NCBI GenBank assembly: GCA_028274465.1 | Contig: CM051455.1 | Coordinates: forward strand, 107,196,942-107,260,941 | Reading direction: 5' to 3' | Length of the DNA: 64,000 nt | Origin: Plantago ovata | Lineage: Eukaryota > Streptophyta > Magnoliopsida > Lamiales > Plantaginaceae | Notes under the pieces: model-generated | What the model was told of the DNA's origin: nothing | What the model saw: the letters and a program-made list of their open reading frames with translations, nothing else | The model's database searches: none | Program-made: the position numbers and the translations under genes | Shown here: positions 34,651 through 45,741 of the stretch, piece by piece | How positions within the stretch are numbered: the first letter of the stretch is position 1 | Layout: the number at the start of each line of letters is the position of its first letter

Positions 34651-35899
34651 TGATGCAACGCGTGTGGATGTCGTGTTCCAACCCGAATAATCAAATAAAT
34701 TTGTATTTAGCCAAAGACAATTCACAACTACAACGAAAACCGTAGTGTAGCAGTAGAATAACCTCGAGTGTCGATCTCTAAGGACTATAACTAGCTTTAT
34801 CAATATAATTTAGAATATAAAATAGCAGACGATTTAGCAAAGGTTTTTCTTAACAGATAATGGAGATTGGTGATAGTATGGTCCTTCAAAGCATAACGGG
34901 TTAATAATCATGCATAAATTCCTCGGTTTTGCATGGAGATCCTTGATCAATGAATTGTCCAGTTGTAATTATCAAACACTACGAAGATATAGATTTAGAT
35001 AGGTCGAAGACCAATGAATAGTCCAATTGTGTGCAATAACTAATCAACAATACGAAGATAGAGATTTAGATAGATCAAAGAAATAAAGCAATAACACGGA
35101 GTATAATGCGCGATATAGCCATTAGCATAATTATTAACCCTTCGCTAAGAATTCACATACTATCACCAACGAGAAGTTTAGCTACTCATAGTTGTCATGC
35201 AATCAACAGAAATCATAGAAGAAAACATGTTGAAAGATATATAAAAATAAGTAGAAAAACTGTAAGATACAATGTTACCGAAGGTTGTCAGTCTCCGAAG
35301 AATCGCGATCTTAAAAGCTCCAAACTGCTATGAAAAAGTATCTCCTAAGCTCTGAACCCCCAGAACAGGCTCTGGGAAGTTCCTACCTAAAACTACAAAG
35401 AAAGGTGAGAGAAAAGGTCTGGAAAAGTATGAAAAACGGAGAAAAACTGAGCAACTATATATAGGTTACGAATTGTGTGGGGCGAAGGGCCCCACACACC
35501 AGGCGACTCGCCTGGTGTGGGGCGATTCGCCCCACATCCCGGGCGATTCGCCCGGGAGTAAAATTCGGGAAAATACGCGTTTTTGGATTTCTTCCCCTTT
35601 TCGGACTCGGTTTCTGACTTCTAGTGGCATTCTAACCTCCAGATTCGACCCCTAGACTTCAAATCCCATCTGAAAACCTTCAGATACTCCAATTAGGCGT
35701 CTAGAACACCAATTCCTTGTCTACTTCAATATATTTGCCCGGAAATCCTCGTTTTTCAATCAAAACCTGTAAAATAAAGACTAAAGGGAAACGTGACACT
35801 ATTCTAATAAAATGCACTAAAATATAGCTAAATTAACATTGAGGATAGCTAAAATAGGTGAAAAAGACTCGAATGAAAGTGTAAAATACACAATCATCA
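34651..35899 (-). repeat. LTR F (3' LTR of E4)
   Basis: TGATGCAACGCG...CAATCATCA, followed by the polypurine tract AACTCCCCAAACC. It contains two copies of a ~65-bp subrepeat ending in TACGAAGATA, a TATATATAG site at 35456-35464, and four GC-rich palindromes at 35477-35556. On the element strand these lie just upstream of the TATA site. Confidence 0.88.
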
Positions 35900-37871
35900 A
35901 ACTCCCCAAACCGAACCTTTGCTTGTCCTCAAGCAACTAAGCTAGACTCTAATGCAAAAAACAATTCAACACACAAAATGGAGTCTCATGCCAAATAAAA
36001 TGAACTAATCTACCGAATCTATCAAAAAACATATGAACAAAAACCATATAAATCAAAACGTGAATATAGGTTGAAGAATGCCTCGATTGACTCATACACA
36101 TCCACATAAACACTTATGTTAAGACAAGATAGTCTCTCGTAACATTCTCTACCTGGACCTAGTCAGTGACGACGTAATGAAAAATGTTAAGATACGAATG
36201 GTTGTCCTGTGCCTATGAAACTGAGGACTTACTGTTGTTCACCAAGTTAAGACTTTTTCCTCAAAGAGGTCGAACCAGTACTGGCTCTCATGAAACGAAG
36301 GAGGGTTCCCTATAAAAGATAACACTCCCCTATTCTACCCATCTCTCAAGCAAAGCCTTAAGCTATTCACCACTTCCTGAATGGCAGGACGAGGGTGGTC
36401 TAGAACACGATTACGAACATTCCAAGAATTGGAAAATGAGACACAACACTTTGCTAAACTGCTATTTGGCTTTCTTTTTTTTTTTGGACCCTTCTTTGCT
36501 TTTTTGGGGTCTTTTTCTCTTTTTTTTTTTTTTTTTTCCAGTTTCTTTTTTTCTTTTATTTCTTTTTTTTCTTTTTTCCTGGAAATTTTTCTTTTTTCTT
36601 TTTTTTCGAATTTTTTTAGCCAGCAGTAGCACAACGAAAAAGAAATAAAATGACTCACAAACGACTTCCCCAAACCTATTCGAAAAAATAGGTTGGAGTA
36701 CAAAATTTACGAGAAAGGAAAAATAAACTCACAACACAGAAATGAAAAACGAAAAACAAGTCTAATGATAGTGTAACCCCCTCCCCAAACCTATTCGAAA
36801 GAATAAGTTATAAACAAAGGATCACACAACCTCACACTACCTCCTTCCTAGGCATTTAGCAATCTCAAAGCATGGTGAAGACTTGTTGCCTCTTAGGTAC
36901 ATAATTACTCAGGTAAACAACCATAAGACCCTAACATGCATCATCCTATTATAAAGGCCTTCGTGAACCGCAGTAGAGAAAACACCACTAAGTGATGTTG
37001 AGACTACCAAGCTTAACTAAGAGCAATACATAAATGTGACGAGCCAAGCGAGAAAAACCTCAAACAAATTCATAGAGATGAAGCATATGATTAATGGCAT
37101 AGTTAGTTGATCTACCCAATAAAAAAGTTCAAAAAATTTGGCATTAAACTCCATATAAAACATGCAAGACTATCCTAGGATGAATGCAGTGAATGCAACC
37201 TAAAAAACTAAGAAAGCAGTAAACGTGCAAATGCCAATGCAAACAGATAAAACATGCAAGGTACCATACTCAGCCTACCAATGTCAAGCTCTAAACCATC
37301 AATGGCAAGCTCCAAACTAACAACACTAGATCACTTATATCCCATCCCCCCTCATGAAATTAACGCTAGTCCCTAGCAGTAAGAAAATGAGGAAATAAGA
37401 TGTGATACTAGATGTTACCGCATGGTTTGGTCTCGGTCGGCTGAGTATGCTGTTTGTGAGTTATTGGGACTGCTCTGGGAGCCTTATAGGTGATCATCAG
37501 GTCTTCTGGAAGGTGTTGTAGTTCCATTTATAGGCCGGATAGGAACAACTCCTCCATCTGTATCATCACTGTCCGTATGGCCTTCATTTTAACTACTATC
37601 ACCATCATCATCACCAGTAGAGTTGCATTGTCGAATAGAATCCTCAAGATTAGCTGCCGCTGTTATGGAATCCTCCATCCTGTAGCCCTCCAATAGCTTG
37701 TGAACTGTTGAAGGGGAAAGAGCAGTGGTATCAGAGCCTCCCTCTCCAATGTTTTACAACCCGAGGAGGTTACAGTAAGCTGCTCGGATACTCAGAAGTC
37801 TTCTACCATTTTTTCCAATGTCGACCACATTCTCTACGGTTGATGCTACCAATGTCTATATGATGCTCCCT
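35900..37871 (-). other. E4 3' internal region, non-coding part
   Basis: It runs from the polypurine tract towards ORF Z. It holds a pyrimidine-rich tract (36470-36615, polypurine in the element RNA), hairpin motifs near 36668 and 36785, and a region (37490-37716) corresponding to the acidic ORF at 63119-63328 of E7, here broken by a stop. No pol sequence is present. Confidence 0.65.
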
Positions 37872-38249
37872 TTAAAGGCAGTCAAGGGGCACCCCTAAGA
37901 GGGGCTGGGCACCCATGTCATTATGTTTTGGAACCAAGCTAGCGTTTCGGGACCTTCTAGCCACTGTCAACTCAAGATTGAATCCGTCGCGGCAAGATCG
38001 TCCCGGTGCCTTCCAATTCACTCGAACTTTGCAGTCCTTGTGATGGATTGCTGACGTAATAATTGTTTCTGTCCCTTCGGTGGTGCATGAATAGGCATAG
38101 GAGTCCTTACTCCAGGTGTACTCTAGCTCCTCCTCTTGGATAATCCGCGATGTTGTTCCAATAGCCCGTGGCTCGAACGCACCTCTAACGAGATCACTCT
38201 CCTTGACATGGTTGTAATCGATCCCCCTCCAATACTTCATAGTAATCAT
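37872..38249 (-). CDS. ORF Z of E4 (unknown, env position)
   Basis: A 125-codon reading starting MITMKYWRGIDYNH and containing IIQEEELEYTWSKDSYAY, then a stretch with two His and one Cys (HHKDCK). It ends PLDCL. The family is unknown to me. The same protein is encoded in E6 (55716-56135) and E7 (62500-62940) with mostly conservative changes, so it was maintained at least until these copies separated. A splice acceptor (TTTGTAG then GAACC) lies just upstream at 38281-38282, and a donor-like site at 38823-38824 would define a 544-nt intron. Its position after the protease matches where Athila elements carry an env-like ORF, but no signal peptide or membrane segment is evident. Confidence 0.55.
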   Translation of the reverse strand: MITMKYWRGIDYNHVKESDLVRGAFEPRAIGTTSRIIQEEELEYTWSKDSYAYSCTTEGTETIITSAIHHKDCKVRVNWKAPGRSCRDGFNLELTVARRSRNASLVPKHNDMGAQPLLGVPLDCL

Positions 38250-39430
38250 ACGGGAGTGCTCCTCTCCCTTGGCATGGTTCCTACAAACAACAGTTAGTAC
38301 CTCGTATGACAGAAAACTGACTCATGCATATGCTAGTGTAAAAACGAAACACACAAGTGATAAAATAAACAATCGAACTCCCCAAATCCTTTATGTTTAG
38401 CCTAGCTCTTTCAACATGCAACATACCAATGTAACTACTACATGCAATACATCACATTATTCTCTTGCTAGACAACCAATAACCTAAATAACAAGGCTCA
38501 ATTCATACCATAGAAGCGAAAAATTCTAGCATCATAAATCCTCATACTCAACAATTATGCATTCTACCATCAAATCCATCATCATTACATCAATAAGCTC
38601 AATCATATGTATGAAATCAAAGAAAAAGATATATTGCATAACAAGATAAAAACATCTAGTAGCAAAATTTCCAAATCAACAATTCAAGCATAATTGAGCA
38701 TGCAATTGATAGTAAATAACGCTTCTAATCACACAAACAACCTACCCATGCATCATATAAGCCTAATTGAAGCTCAAATTAGAAAAACCCCAAATTTGAA
38801 AAATTAGGGTTCATTAGAAGATACCTCAGATCTGGAAAACGGATGCACTAGGCTGAAATCTATTCGAATGAAAAGAAGGAGCACATAACGGGCTTCGATT
38901 GAAGCTAAAGAACACACAATTTGATGGAATAATGAAGAAGTTATGAAAGATTGAAATATTTAAGCTTTTTTCGGATTTTGGGAAGAAGGAAGTGGAGAGG
39001 ATGAAGAAAATGAGCTGAAAAAGGGGTTTCTCGCGTTTTGTTAAGCTGCAGAGACCGTGGGGCGAGTCGCCCCGTGCGGGGAGAATCGCCCCCCATGGGG
39101 GCGATTCGCCCCCCACCTCCCGATGCGGGGAGACGAAATCCTCCGAAAAAACACGGTTTTAAGTCCCCGAAAACCATTTTTCTCATAAAATCACTCGTAA
39201 AATCTCACTGAAACAAAACATAAGCACATACGACACAGAGACGAACAAATTCACATATGAAAAGCAAATTGTTCAAGAATGAATGCATGCAATAAAGCGG
39301 TAAAGAAAGCAATAAAAACTCCGAGTTGCCTCCCGGATAGCGCCATTGTTTAAAGTGTTTGAATCGACTCCTGTCTGCGCCTAGCTCTTCTTCTTGAGGG
39401 TACTAGACTTCCCCTTCATGGATCTCCTCC
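38250..39430 (-). other. E4 region between protease and ORF Z
   Basis: On the element strand, the block after the gag-pro stop reads GGGAGGCAACTCGG, reminiscent of the post-integrase sequence of Athila elements. It is followed by palindromes at 39058-39128 (GGGGCGANTCGCCCC type) and then the candidate 544-nt AT-rich intron (38824-38281). No RT, RNase H or integrase is present. Confidence 0.6.
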
Positions 39431-40255
39431 TCATGCCACGAACCTGTGAATAAGAATGAAATAGGCAGCAAGACCACAGTAGTTAGTAGTGTGAGAAATA
39501 TCAGGTGGATCAGATATGGCTCGCAACACATGTCGCTTGCCATCCACCTCAATAGTGCAAGTCCTTCGGTAGATGTCTATCATGGAGCGTAGCTTAGTCA
39601 AAAACGTTCGCCCCAAGAGAACGACATCCCCCGTCCCAGGTGTAGACGCCGGCATAACTACAAAATTGGTGTATACAGAAGCTTCATCAATCTTGACCAA
39701 TACATTCTTCACAACGCCTTCGGGTCTCACAAAGGATCCATCCGCCAATTGCACAATAGCCTTATGCTCAGATAGTTTTCCAAGGCTACTCTTCTCGAAC
39801 ACATTCATAGGGAGCACATTAGAGTAGGATCCCGTGTCTAGTGTGGCACGGACATCTTCAAGCTCACCATTCCCGACCTTAACATCGAAACTTTGAGGGA
39901 GTGGCTCGGGATCCTCTTGCTCCTCTTCACTCTCGTCAGAACCAAGGTCCTTCTCTTCTTCCTTAGCCTGTGGGGGCACTTCTCCCTTGCAACACTCGCA
40001 CTTAGCAACCTTCTTGATGGTGATTTCAACAGGTAGATCACCCACCAAGGTAATGGACATCGACTTCTCAGTGTTGCTAGGCAGTTTGCCTTGCTCCCTA
40101 CTTGCTCCTCGGTCGATCAACTCTTGCATCTTTTGTTGGGCCAGCCTAGTGCTCTCTTCCAATCGATCAAGTCTCGCCCTAGTCTTCTCAAATCTTCTTC
40201 ATAACGTTTGAGAAAACATTGAGTGTGATCAACCATATTTTGCAAGTTCTCCATC
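39431..40255 (-). pseudogene. E4 gag C-terminus and protease
   Basis: The minus-strand reading from MEESTRLAQQKMQELIDRGA continues through a Cys pair (CECCKGE), an acidic stretch and a retropepsin with the catalytic motif ATLDTGSYSNVLP, followed by a downstream VVLLGRTFLTKL strand. The protease would process Gag. It ends a few codons earlier than in E6/E7, after a frame change near AYFILIHRFVA. Upstream, towards 40255, the frame is shifted, and the rest of gag lies beyond the Cassandra insertion. Compared with Athila (DLGAS), the DTGS motif here is the more common retropepsin form. Confidence 0.8.
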
Positions 40256-40260
40256 AGTTG

Positions 40261-41052
40261 TGTAATGCCCCAGATTTCAGAAGCTTAAAAGGGTTGAGAA
40301 CGCTACTCATACCAACAAGGTGCACCTTTCTTTTCGGGAATTCACCTAGAAGAACTTCAGAGTTAAGCGTGCTTGCTCTGGAGCAATTCTAGGATGGGTG
40401 ACCCACTGGGAAGTTCCCAGTGCGCGCACGAGTGAGGACAAAGTGTGTGGATTAGAACTTGTGTTGGTCTGTGGGGCCAGCATATCACCCCGGAGAGCGC
40501 CCAGGAGTAACCTCGCCGGCTCGTAGGGCCGGGTCTCGGCCCATTAGTGGGTCGGGTCGTTACAAGTGGTATCAGAGCGGGACTATCCGGAACTGCAGGA
40601 GCTAAGTGCCATACGGGCAAAGTGCTACACTGTATGGGCGGTGGGAGCCACCTCTTGATCCCGTAGGGGCCACCTCTAGAGTCCTGCACGGATGGTTGGT
40701 CTGGGGACAGCGCGCAACGAGGACGTTGCGCAATTTAAGAGGGGGTGATTGTAACGCCCCAGATTTCAGAAGCTTAAAAGGGTTGAGAACGCTACTCATA
40801 CCAACAAGGTGCACCTTTCTTTCGGGAATTCACCTAGAAGAACTTCAGAGTTAAGCGTGCTTGCTCTGGAGCAATTCTAGGATGGGTGACCCACTGGGAA
40901 GTTCCCAGTGCGCGCACGAGTGAGGACAAAGTGTGTGGATTAGAACTTGTGTTGGTCTGTGGGGCCAGCATATCACCCCGGAGAGCGCCCAGGAGTAACC
41001 TCGCCGGCCCGTAGGGCCGGGTCTCGGCCCATTAGTGGGTCGGGTCGTTACA
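40261..41052 (+). mobile_element. Cassandra TRIM retrotransposon
   Basis: A complete 792-bp terminal-repeat retrotransposon in miniature. LTRs are at 40261-40564 and 40750-41052 (TGTAAYGCCCC...CGTTACA), with target duplication AGTTG at 40256-40260 and 41053-41057. The initiator-tRNA-Met type primer site TGGTATCAGAGC is at 40567-40578, and a polypurine tract (AAGAGGGGG) lies before the second LTR. Each LTR carries a 5S-rRNA-like domain, the hallmark of Cassandra. There is no coding capacity. It sits in the gag of E4 in the opposite orientation, so it is younger than E4. Confidence 0.95.
40295..40430 (+). promoter_or_regulatory. 5S rRNA-like Pol III promoter domain, first Cassandra LTR
   Basis: It matches the plant 5S internal control region: A-box-like AGTTAAGCGTGC at 40361-40372, then AGGATGGGTGACC (40391-40403) and CTGGGAAGT. 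The rest diverges from true 5S rRNA, so this is a domesticated promoter rather than a 5S gene. The second LTR repeats it, with AGTTAAGCGTGC at 40849-40860. Confidence 0.88.
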
Positions 41053-41057
41053 AGTTG

Positions 41058-42326
41058 AGCCGACTTCGACTTCGGTTGCTCTTTTGGAGCGGGGTTTTCG
41101 CAGTGATCATTACCATAGTTAAGCCTACTACGGTCTTGGTTAGGGCCATAAGTTTGGATAGCCGGTGCATATCCTTGATTGTTTCGGAATCCTCTTCTCC
41201 AAAATCCACCTCGAGGATTCCTACCATCTTGTCCGTAGCTAGCCTCTTGAGTACCAAACTCCGTAGCAAAGGCTTCCTCTTCGCCTCCTTCAGCCCAGTT
41301 GCCATCATCATACGCAAGCTCCGATCTACACATATGAGCCCCATGCCCATAGTTCTTGCATATTCGGCAAACTTCGTTCGAAACAGTTGTTCCAGTGGCG
41401 CTCTTGAGGACTTGCTTCAATTCGTTGGTATAGCACTCGAATTGATCCCCATTCCCCCTATACATAGGGGCTTCTTGAGTCGGTGGAGATTCAGGTCCAC
41501 GTCTCCTAACCATTGCCCTTGGGTCCTTGAACTGCAAACCCTTAGCAAGCCTTTAAAAAACTGCCCAGACGGCTTCTGCGGTTTCCTCCCAAATTTTGCC
41601 TCGGCATTAGAAATCCACCACTTGTTGGTTCTCGAAGTTTAGTCCATTGTAGAAGTGTTGGACTAGGTCAGAAAGCTCAAAACCATGGTGAGGGCACTTG
41701 TTCGTGAGATCTTGGAACCTCTCAAACGCGGTGTAGATGGTCTCATCATAGTCCTGTTTGAATCCAGTGATTTGCGCATTGAGCGCGGTAGTCAAGGTGT
41801 GGGGGAAGTATTTTTCCATGAAAGCTGAAAAAACCTTCTCCCAAGTGTCCAACGAGCCTGCTGGTAGAGAACTCAACCATGACTTGGCTCTTTCGCCAAG
41901 TCCTATAGCAAAAACCTTCATCCTCAACTCATCCGATGTTATTTCAGCTCCGGGTCGTGGGAGTTGGTTGACGAAATCATCGATATCGTGCAAGTACCCC
42001 ATCACATCTTCCCTTGCTAAGCCATAGAACCTCGAAAGTTATTCGAATGCGTGGTTCTTGATTTCCAGATCTCGAGTTGCAGACGAAAGAACAATCACCG
42101 GTCCCCTCATACGATCCTTGGAGGGTTGAACCCATGCTTTCAGTGGTCTAGCTTCTGCCATTCCGTCGATTTCCTTGAAAAGACTGTGTAGAGATTCAGA
42201 GAAATCGGTATCCTCTATTTCCTCTAGTTCACGTCTTGGAAGTAGTCGCCTTCTTTGGTGGTAGACTCTGTCGATCTCAGCAATTGAATTAGCAAGCGGT
42301 GTTCCTCTAGATCGTGTATGTGGCAT
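41058..42326 (-). pseudogene. E4 gag (N-terminal and core part)
   Basis: Minus strand from MPHTRSRGTPLANSIAEIDR at 42326. It includes the Gag core (AKSWLSSLPAGSLDTWEKV and YTAFERFQDLTNKCPHHG) and the zinc knuckle CRICKNYGHGAHMC, which fits C-X2-C-X4-H-X4-C. Stops interrupt it near 42038, in the phrase after VVDF (near 41606) and near 41552. The Cassandra TRIM cuts it off at KSKSAQL. Gag packages element RNA; this copy is inactive. Confidence 0.85.
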
Positions 42327-42451
42327 ACACTATCTGTATCAAACTAGGAAAGCAGTATCAGAGAGAGATTAAATAGGAAAATTAAAACCTACTAGAACTA
42401 GGAATTGAATGCTGAAAATATAAACAAATTAAACAGAAAAAAGGAGTATAG

Positions 42452-42469
42452 TCCCCGGCAGCGGCGCCA
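42452..42469 (-). other. Primer-binding site of E4
   Basis: The minus strand reads TGGCGCCGCTGCCGGGGA, identical to the Athila element at 30830-30847 and three bases from LTR G. Confidence 0.88.
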
Positions 42470-42472
42470 ATT

Positions 42473-43723
42473 TGATGCAACGCGTGTGGATGTCGTGTTC
42501 CAACGCGAATAAACAAATAAATTTGTATTTAGCCAAAGGCAATTCACAACTACAACGAAAACCGTAGTGTAGCAGTAGAATAACCTCGAGTGTCGATCTC
42601 TAAGGACTATAACTAGCTTTATCTAATCTAATTTAGAATATAAAACAGCAGGCGATTTAGCAAAGGTTTTTATAATGGAAATTGGTGATAGTATGGTCCC
42701 TCAAAGCATAACGGGTTAATAATCATGCATAAATTCGTCAGTTTTGCATGGAGATCCTTGATCAATGAATTGTCCAGTTGTAATTATCAAACACTACGAA
42801 GATATAGATTTAGATAGGTCGAAGACCAATGAATTGTCCAATTGTATGCAATAATTAATCAACAATAAGAAGATAGAGATTTAGATAGATCAAAGAAATA
42901 AAGCAATAACACGGAGTATAATCCGCGATATAGCCATTAGAATAATTATTAACCCTTCGCTAAGAATTCACATACTATCACCAACGAGAAGTTTAGCTAC
43001 TCATAGTTGTCATGCAATCAACAGAAATCATAGAAGAAAACATGTTGAAAGATATATAAAAATAAGTAGAAAAAGTGTAAGATACAATGTTAGCGAAGGT
43101 TGTCAGTCTCCGAAGAATCGCGATCTTACAAGCTCCAAACTGCTATGAAAAAGTATCTCCTAAGCTATGAACCCCCAGAACAGGCTCCGGGAAGTTCCTA
43201 CCTAAAACTACAAAGAAAGGTGAGAGAATAGGTCTGGAAAAGTATGAAAACGGAGAAAAACTGAGCAACTATATATAGGCTACGAATTGTGTGGGGCGAA
43301 GGGCCCCACACACCGGGCGACTCGACTGGTGTGGGGTGATTCGCCCCACATCCCGGGCGATTCGCCCGGGAGTAAAATTCGGGAAAATACGCGTTTTCGA
43401 CGCGTTTTTTGATTTCTTCCCCTTTCCGGACTCGATTTCTGACTTCTAGTGGCCTTCTAACCTCCAGATTCGACCCCTAGAATTCAAATCCCATCCGGAA
43501 ACCTTCAGATACTCCAATTAGGCGTCTGGAACACCAATTCCTTGTCTACTTCAATATATTTGCCCGGAAATCCTCGTTTTTCAACCAAACCTGTAAAATA
43601 AAGACTAAAGGGAAACGTGACACTATTCTAATAAAATGCACTAAAATATAGCTAAATTAACATAGAGGATAACTAAAATAGGTGAAAAAGACTCGAATGA
43701 AAGTGTAAAATACACAATCATCA
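42473..43723 (-). repeat. LTR G (5' LTR of E4)
   Basis: Nearly identical to LTR F over its length, with small differences such as ACGCGAATAAAC versus ACCCGAATAATC. Palindrome cluster at 43291-43371. Followed by target duplication GTCCC. Confidence 0.88.
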
Positions 43724-43728
43724 GTCCC

Positions 43729-44259
43729 CCTAGTTTCCAAGTATCTTAGTAGAAGATAGTTGTGGAACTATTAAGTTCAAGTCGGCCTTCCCTTCAATCT
43801 TGAAGTACGGTCCGATGTATAATTGCAAAAAGTTTTTCCTTGCGACCCCATGGTTTTCACAATCTTTCCCTCCTCGTATCTCTCCCTCCCCCCCCCCCTC
43901 TTTTTTACGGTTCGAGTAGACGGTACTCAGACCACCAAAAAAGAGTATTTGTATGAAAGAGATTGGATCCGGGTAAGGTCATATACCTTCCAGAGGTCGA
44001 GGAGTAGTCTTTTCTTCCTTCGGAGCATGTGTTGGAAAATATTCCGATTTTTTTTTTGCTCGACGAGCGTGCTTGGTAGGCTGAGCCCTAATTCGCGTAT
44101 GCTCCGGACGGTTTTTCTCAAGTCGTGGCGCTCCAAGGGTTAAATTGTCTTTTCATGACGTGGCTCAATCTGGGCCATCTGTCTCGTCGCGCGTGTGGCC
44201 CAGATACGTCGCCACGTATGTGACGGTTCGCCTTCCAGTACTACTCTCTTATAAATAGG
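43729..44259 (+). repeat. R repeat, plus-oriented copy
   Basis: Homologous to the minus strand of 33470-33640: TAGTTTCCAAGTATCTT, then CTCCT-TATCTCTCCCTCC and a diverged GC-rich part. It ends with a TATA-like TATAAATAG at 44250-44258. It is the continuation of the R sequence into which E4 inserted, and it is cut at 44260 by an LTR scrap. Confidence 0.5.
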
Positions 44260-45741
44260 TGATGAGCGTGTATTTTACACCTTCATTCAAGTCTTTTTTC
44301 ACCTATTTAGCTATCCTCTATGTAATTGATGAACCGGAATTTGTGAGATTCAAATTAATCAAATAATTTGTTTTTAGCCAAAGGCAATTCACAACTACAA
44401 CGAAAACCGTAGTGTAGCAGTAAAATAACCTCGAGTGTCGATCTATAAGGACTATAACTAGCTTTATCTAATCTAACTTAAAATATAAAATCAACAAACG
44501 ACTTAGCACAGGTTTTTCTTATCAAGATAATGGAAGTTAGTGATAGTATGATCATTCAAAGCATAGTAGGTTATTAATCATGCATGAAGTACCCGAACGT
44601 TTGCATAGAGATCTTTGATCATGAATTGTCCAATGTGTTCCGTTTATTCAACACTACGAAGATAGAGGGCTTAGATAGATCAAGAAATAAAGCAATAACT
44701 CAAAGTCTGATTCGCTTTACCGCCATCACCATAATTAATAACCCTTCGCTAAGAAATCACATACTATCACCAACGATAGATTTCGCTACTCACAGATGTC
44801 ATGCAATCAACAAAAATCATAGGAGGATTGAATGAAAACATGTTGAAAGATAAATAAATATAAATAGAAACATCTGAGATACAATGTTACCGAAGGTTGT
44901 CAATCTCCGAAGAATCGCGGTCTCACAAGCTCCAAATCGATAAGAAAAAGTGTCTCCTATGCTAAGAACGAGAACAGGCTCTGGAGAATTCCTACCTAAA
45001 ACTAATGAGAAAGGTATGAAAAAAGGTCTGAGAAAGTATGAAAAAACGGAGAAAACTGAGCAACTATATACAGGAGTTCGGAACGTGTGGGGCGAGTCGC
45101 CCCACTCACCGGGCGTTGTTTCTCAATTCTTGCTTGTGATCTAGCAATTCTTCGGAGATTGACAACCTTCGTCGGTAACATTGTATCTCTCCATTTTTGT
45201 ATTTATATTTATTTCTTTCAACATGTTTTCATTCAATCTTGCTTTGATTCTTGTTGATTGCAATCTATCTATGAGTAGCTAAATCTATCGTGGTGATAGT
45301 ATGTGATTTCTTAGCTAGGGTTCTTAATTATGCATGATGGCTGTAACGCGATTCAGACTTGACTTATTGCTTTATTTTTTTGATCTATCTAAGCCATCTA
45401 TCTTCGTAGTGTTGAATTGAACGAAACACATTGGACAATTCATGATCTTAGATCTCTATGCAAACGTTCAAGTACTTCATGCATGATTATTAACCTGATG
45501 CTTTGAATGATCATACTATCGCCAACTTCCATTATAATTGATAAGAAAATATGTGCTAAGTCGATTGTTGAGTTTATAGTTTAAGTTAAATTAGATAAAG
45601 CTAGTTATAGTCCTTAGAGATCGACACTCGAGGTTATTTTACTTCTACACTACGTGCTTTGGTTTTCGTTGTAGGTGTGAATTGCCTTGGCTAAAAACAA
45701 ATTTATTTGATTAATTGAGTCTGACAAACTTCGGTTCATCA
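44260..45741. repeat. Inverted LTR fragments (LTR H and two reverse pieces)
   Basis: Three pieces lie side by side. 44260-44326 is an inverted LTR end. 44327-45115 is forward LTR H, from TGATGAACCGG to the first palindromes. 45116-45741 is the corresponding 5' part of an LTR in reverse, ending GGTTCATCA. The last two form a near-palindrome with arms of about 620 bp meeting at ACCGGGCG/TTGTTTCTC. No internal element sequence is attached. Confidence 0.75.

Larger units (their letters stand above)
34651..43723 (-). mobile_element. E4: complete non-autonomous Athila-like element
   Basis: Full structure in minus orientation: LTRs of 1249 and 1251 bp (34651-35899 and 42473-43723), PBS, gag, protease, then directly the 3' region with ORF Z and the polypurine tract. 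A 5-bp duplication GTCCC flanks it at 34646-34650 and 43724-43728. The two LTRs differ at only a small percentage of sites, so insertion was fairly recent. No reverse transcriptase, RNase H or integrase is encoded between protease and 3' region. The gag is interrupted by a Cassandra TRIM. Confidence 0.9.

Noticed and set aside
37724..37737. TGGTATCAGAGC in E4 resembling a tRNA-Met primer site
   Set aside because: It is far from any LTR; the true primer site lies at 42452-42469, and the E6 counterpart is mutated (TGCTATCAGGAC).
40295..40430. A 5S rRNA gene
   Set aside because: Only the internal promoter region matches well; it lies in both LTRs of a Cassandra element with TG...CA ends and a target duplication.
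40947..41642. A 231-codon plus-strand ORF (also 57889-58629 and 59981-60481)
   Set aside because: Antisense shadow of gag; the zinc-knuckle protein is on the opposite strand.
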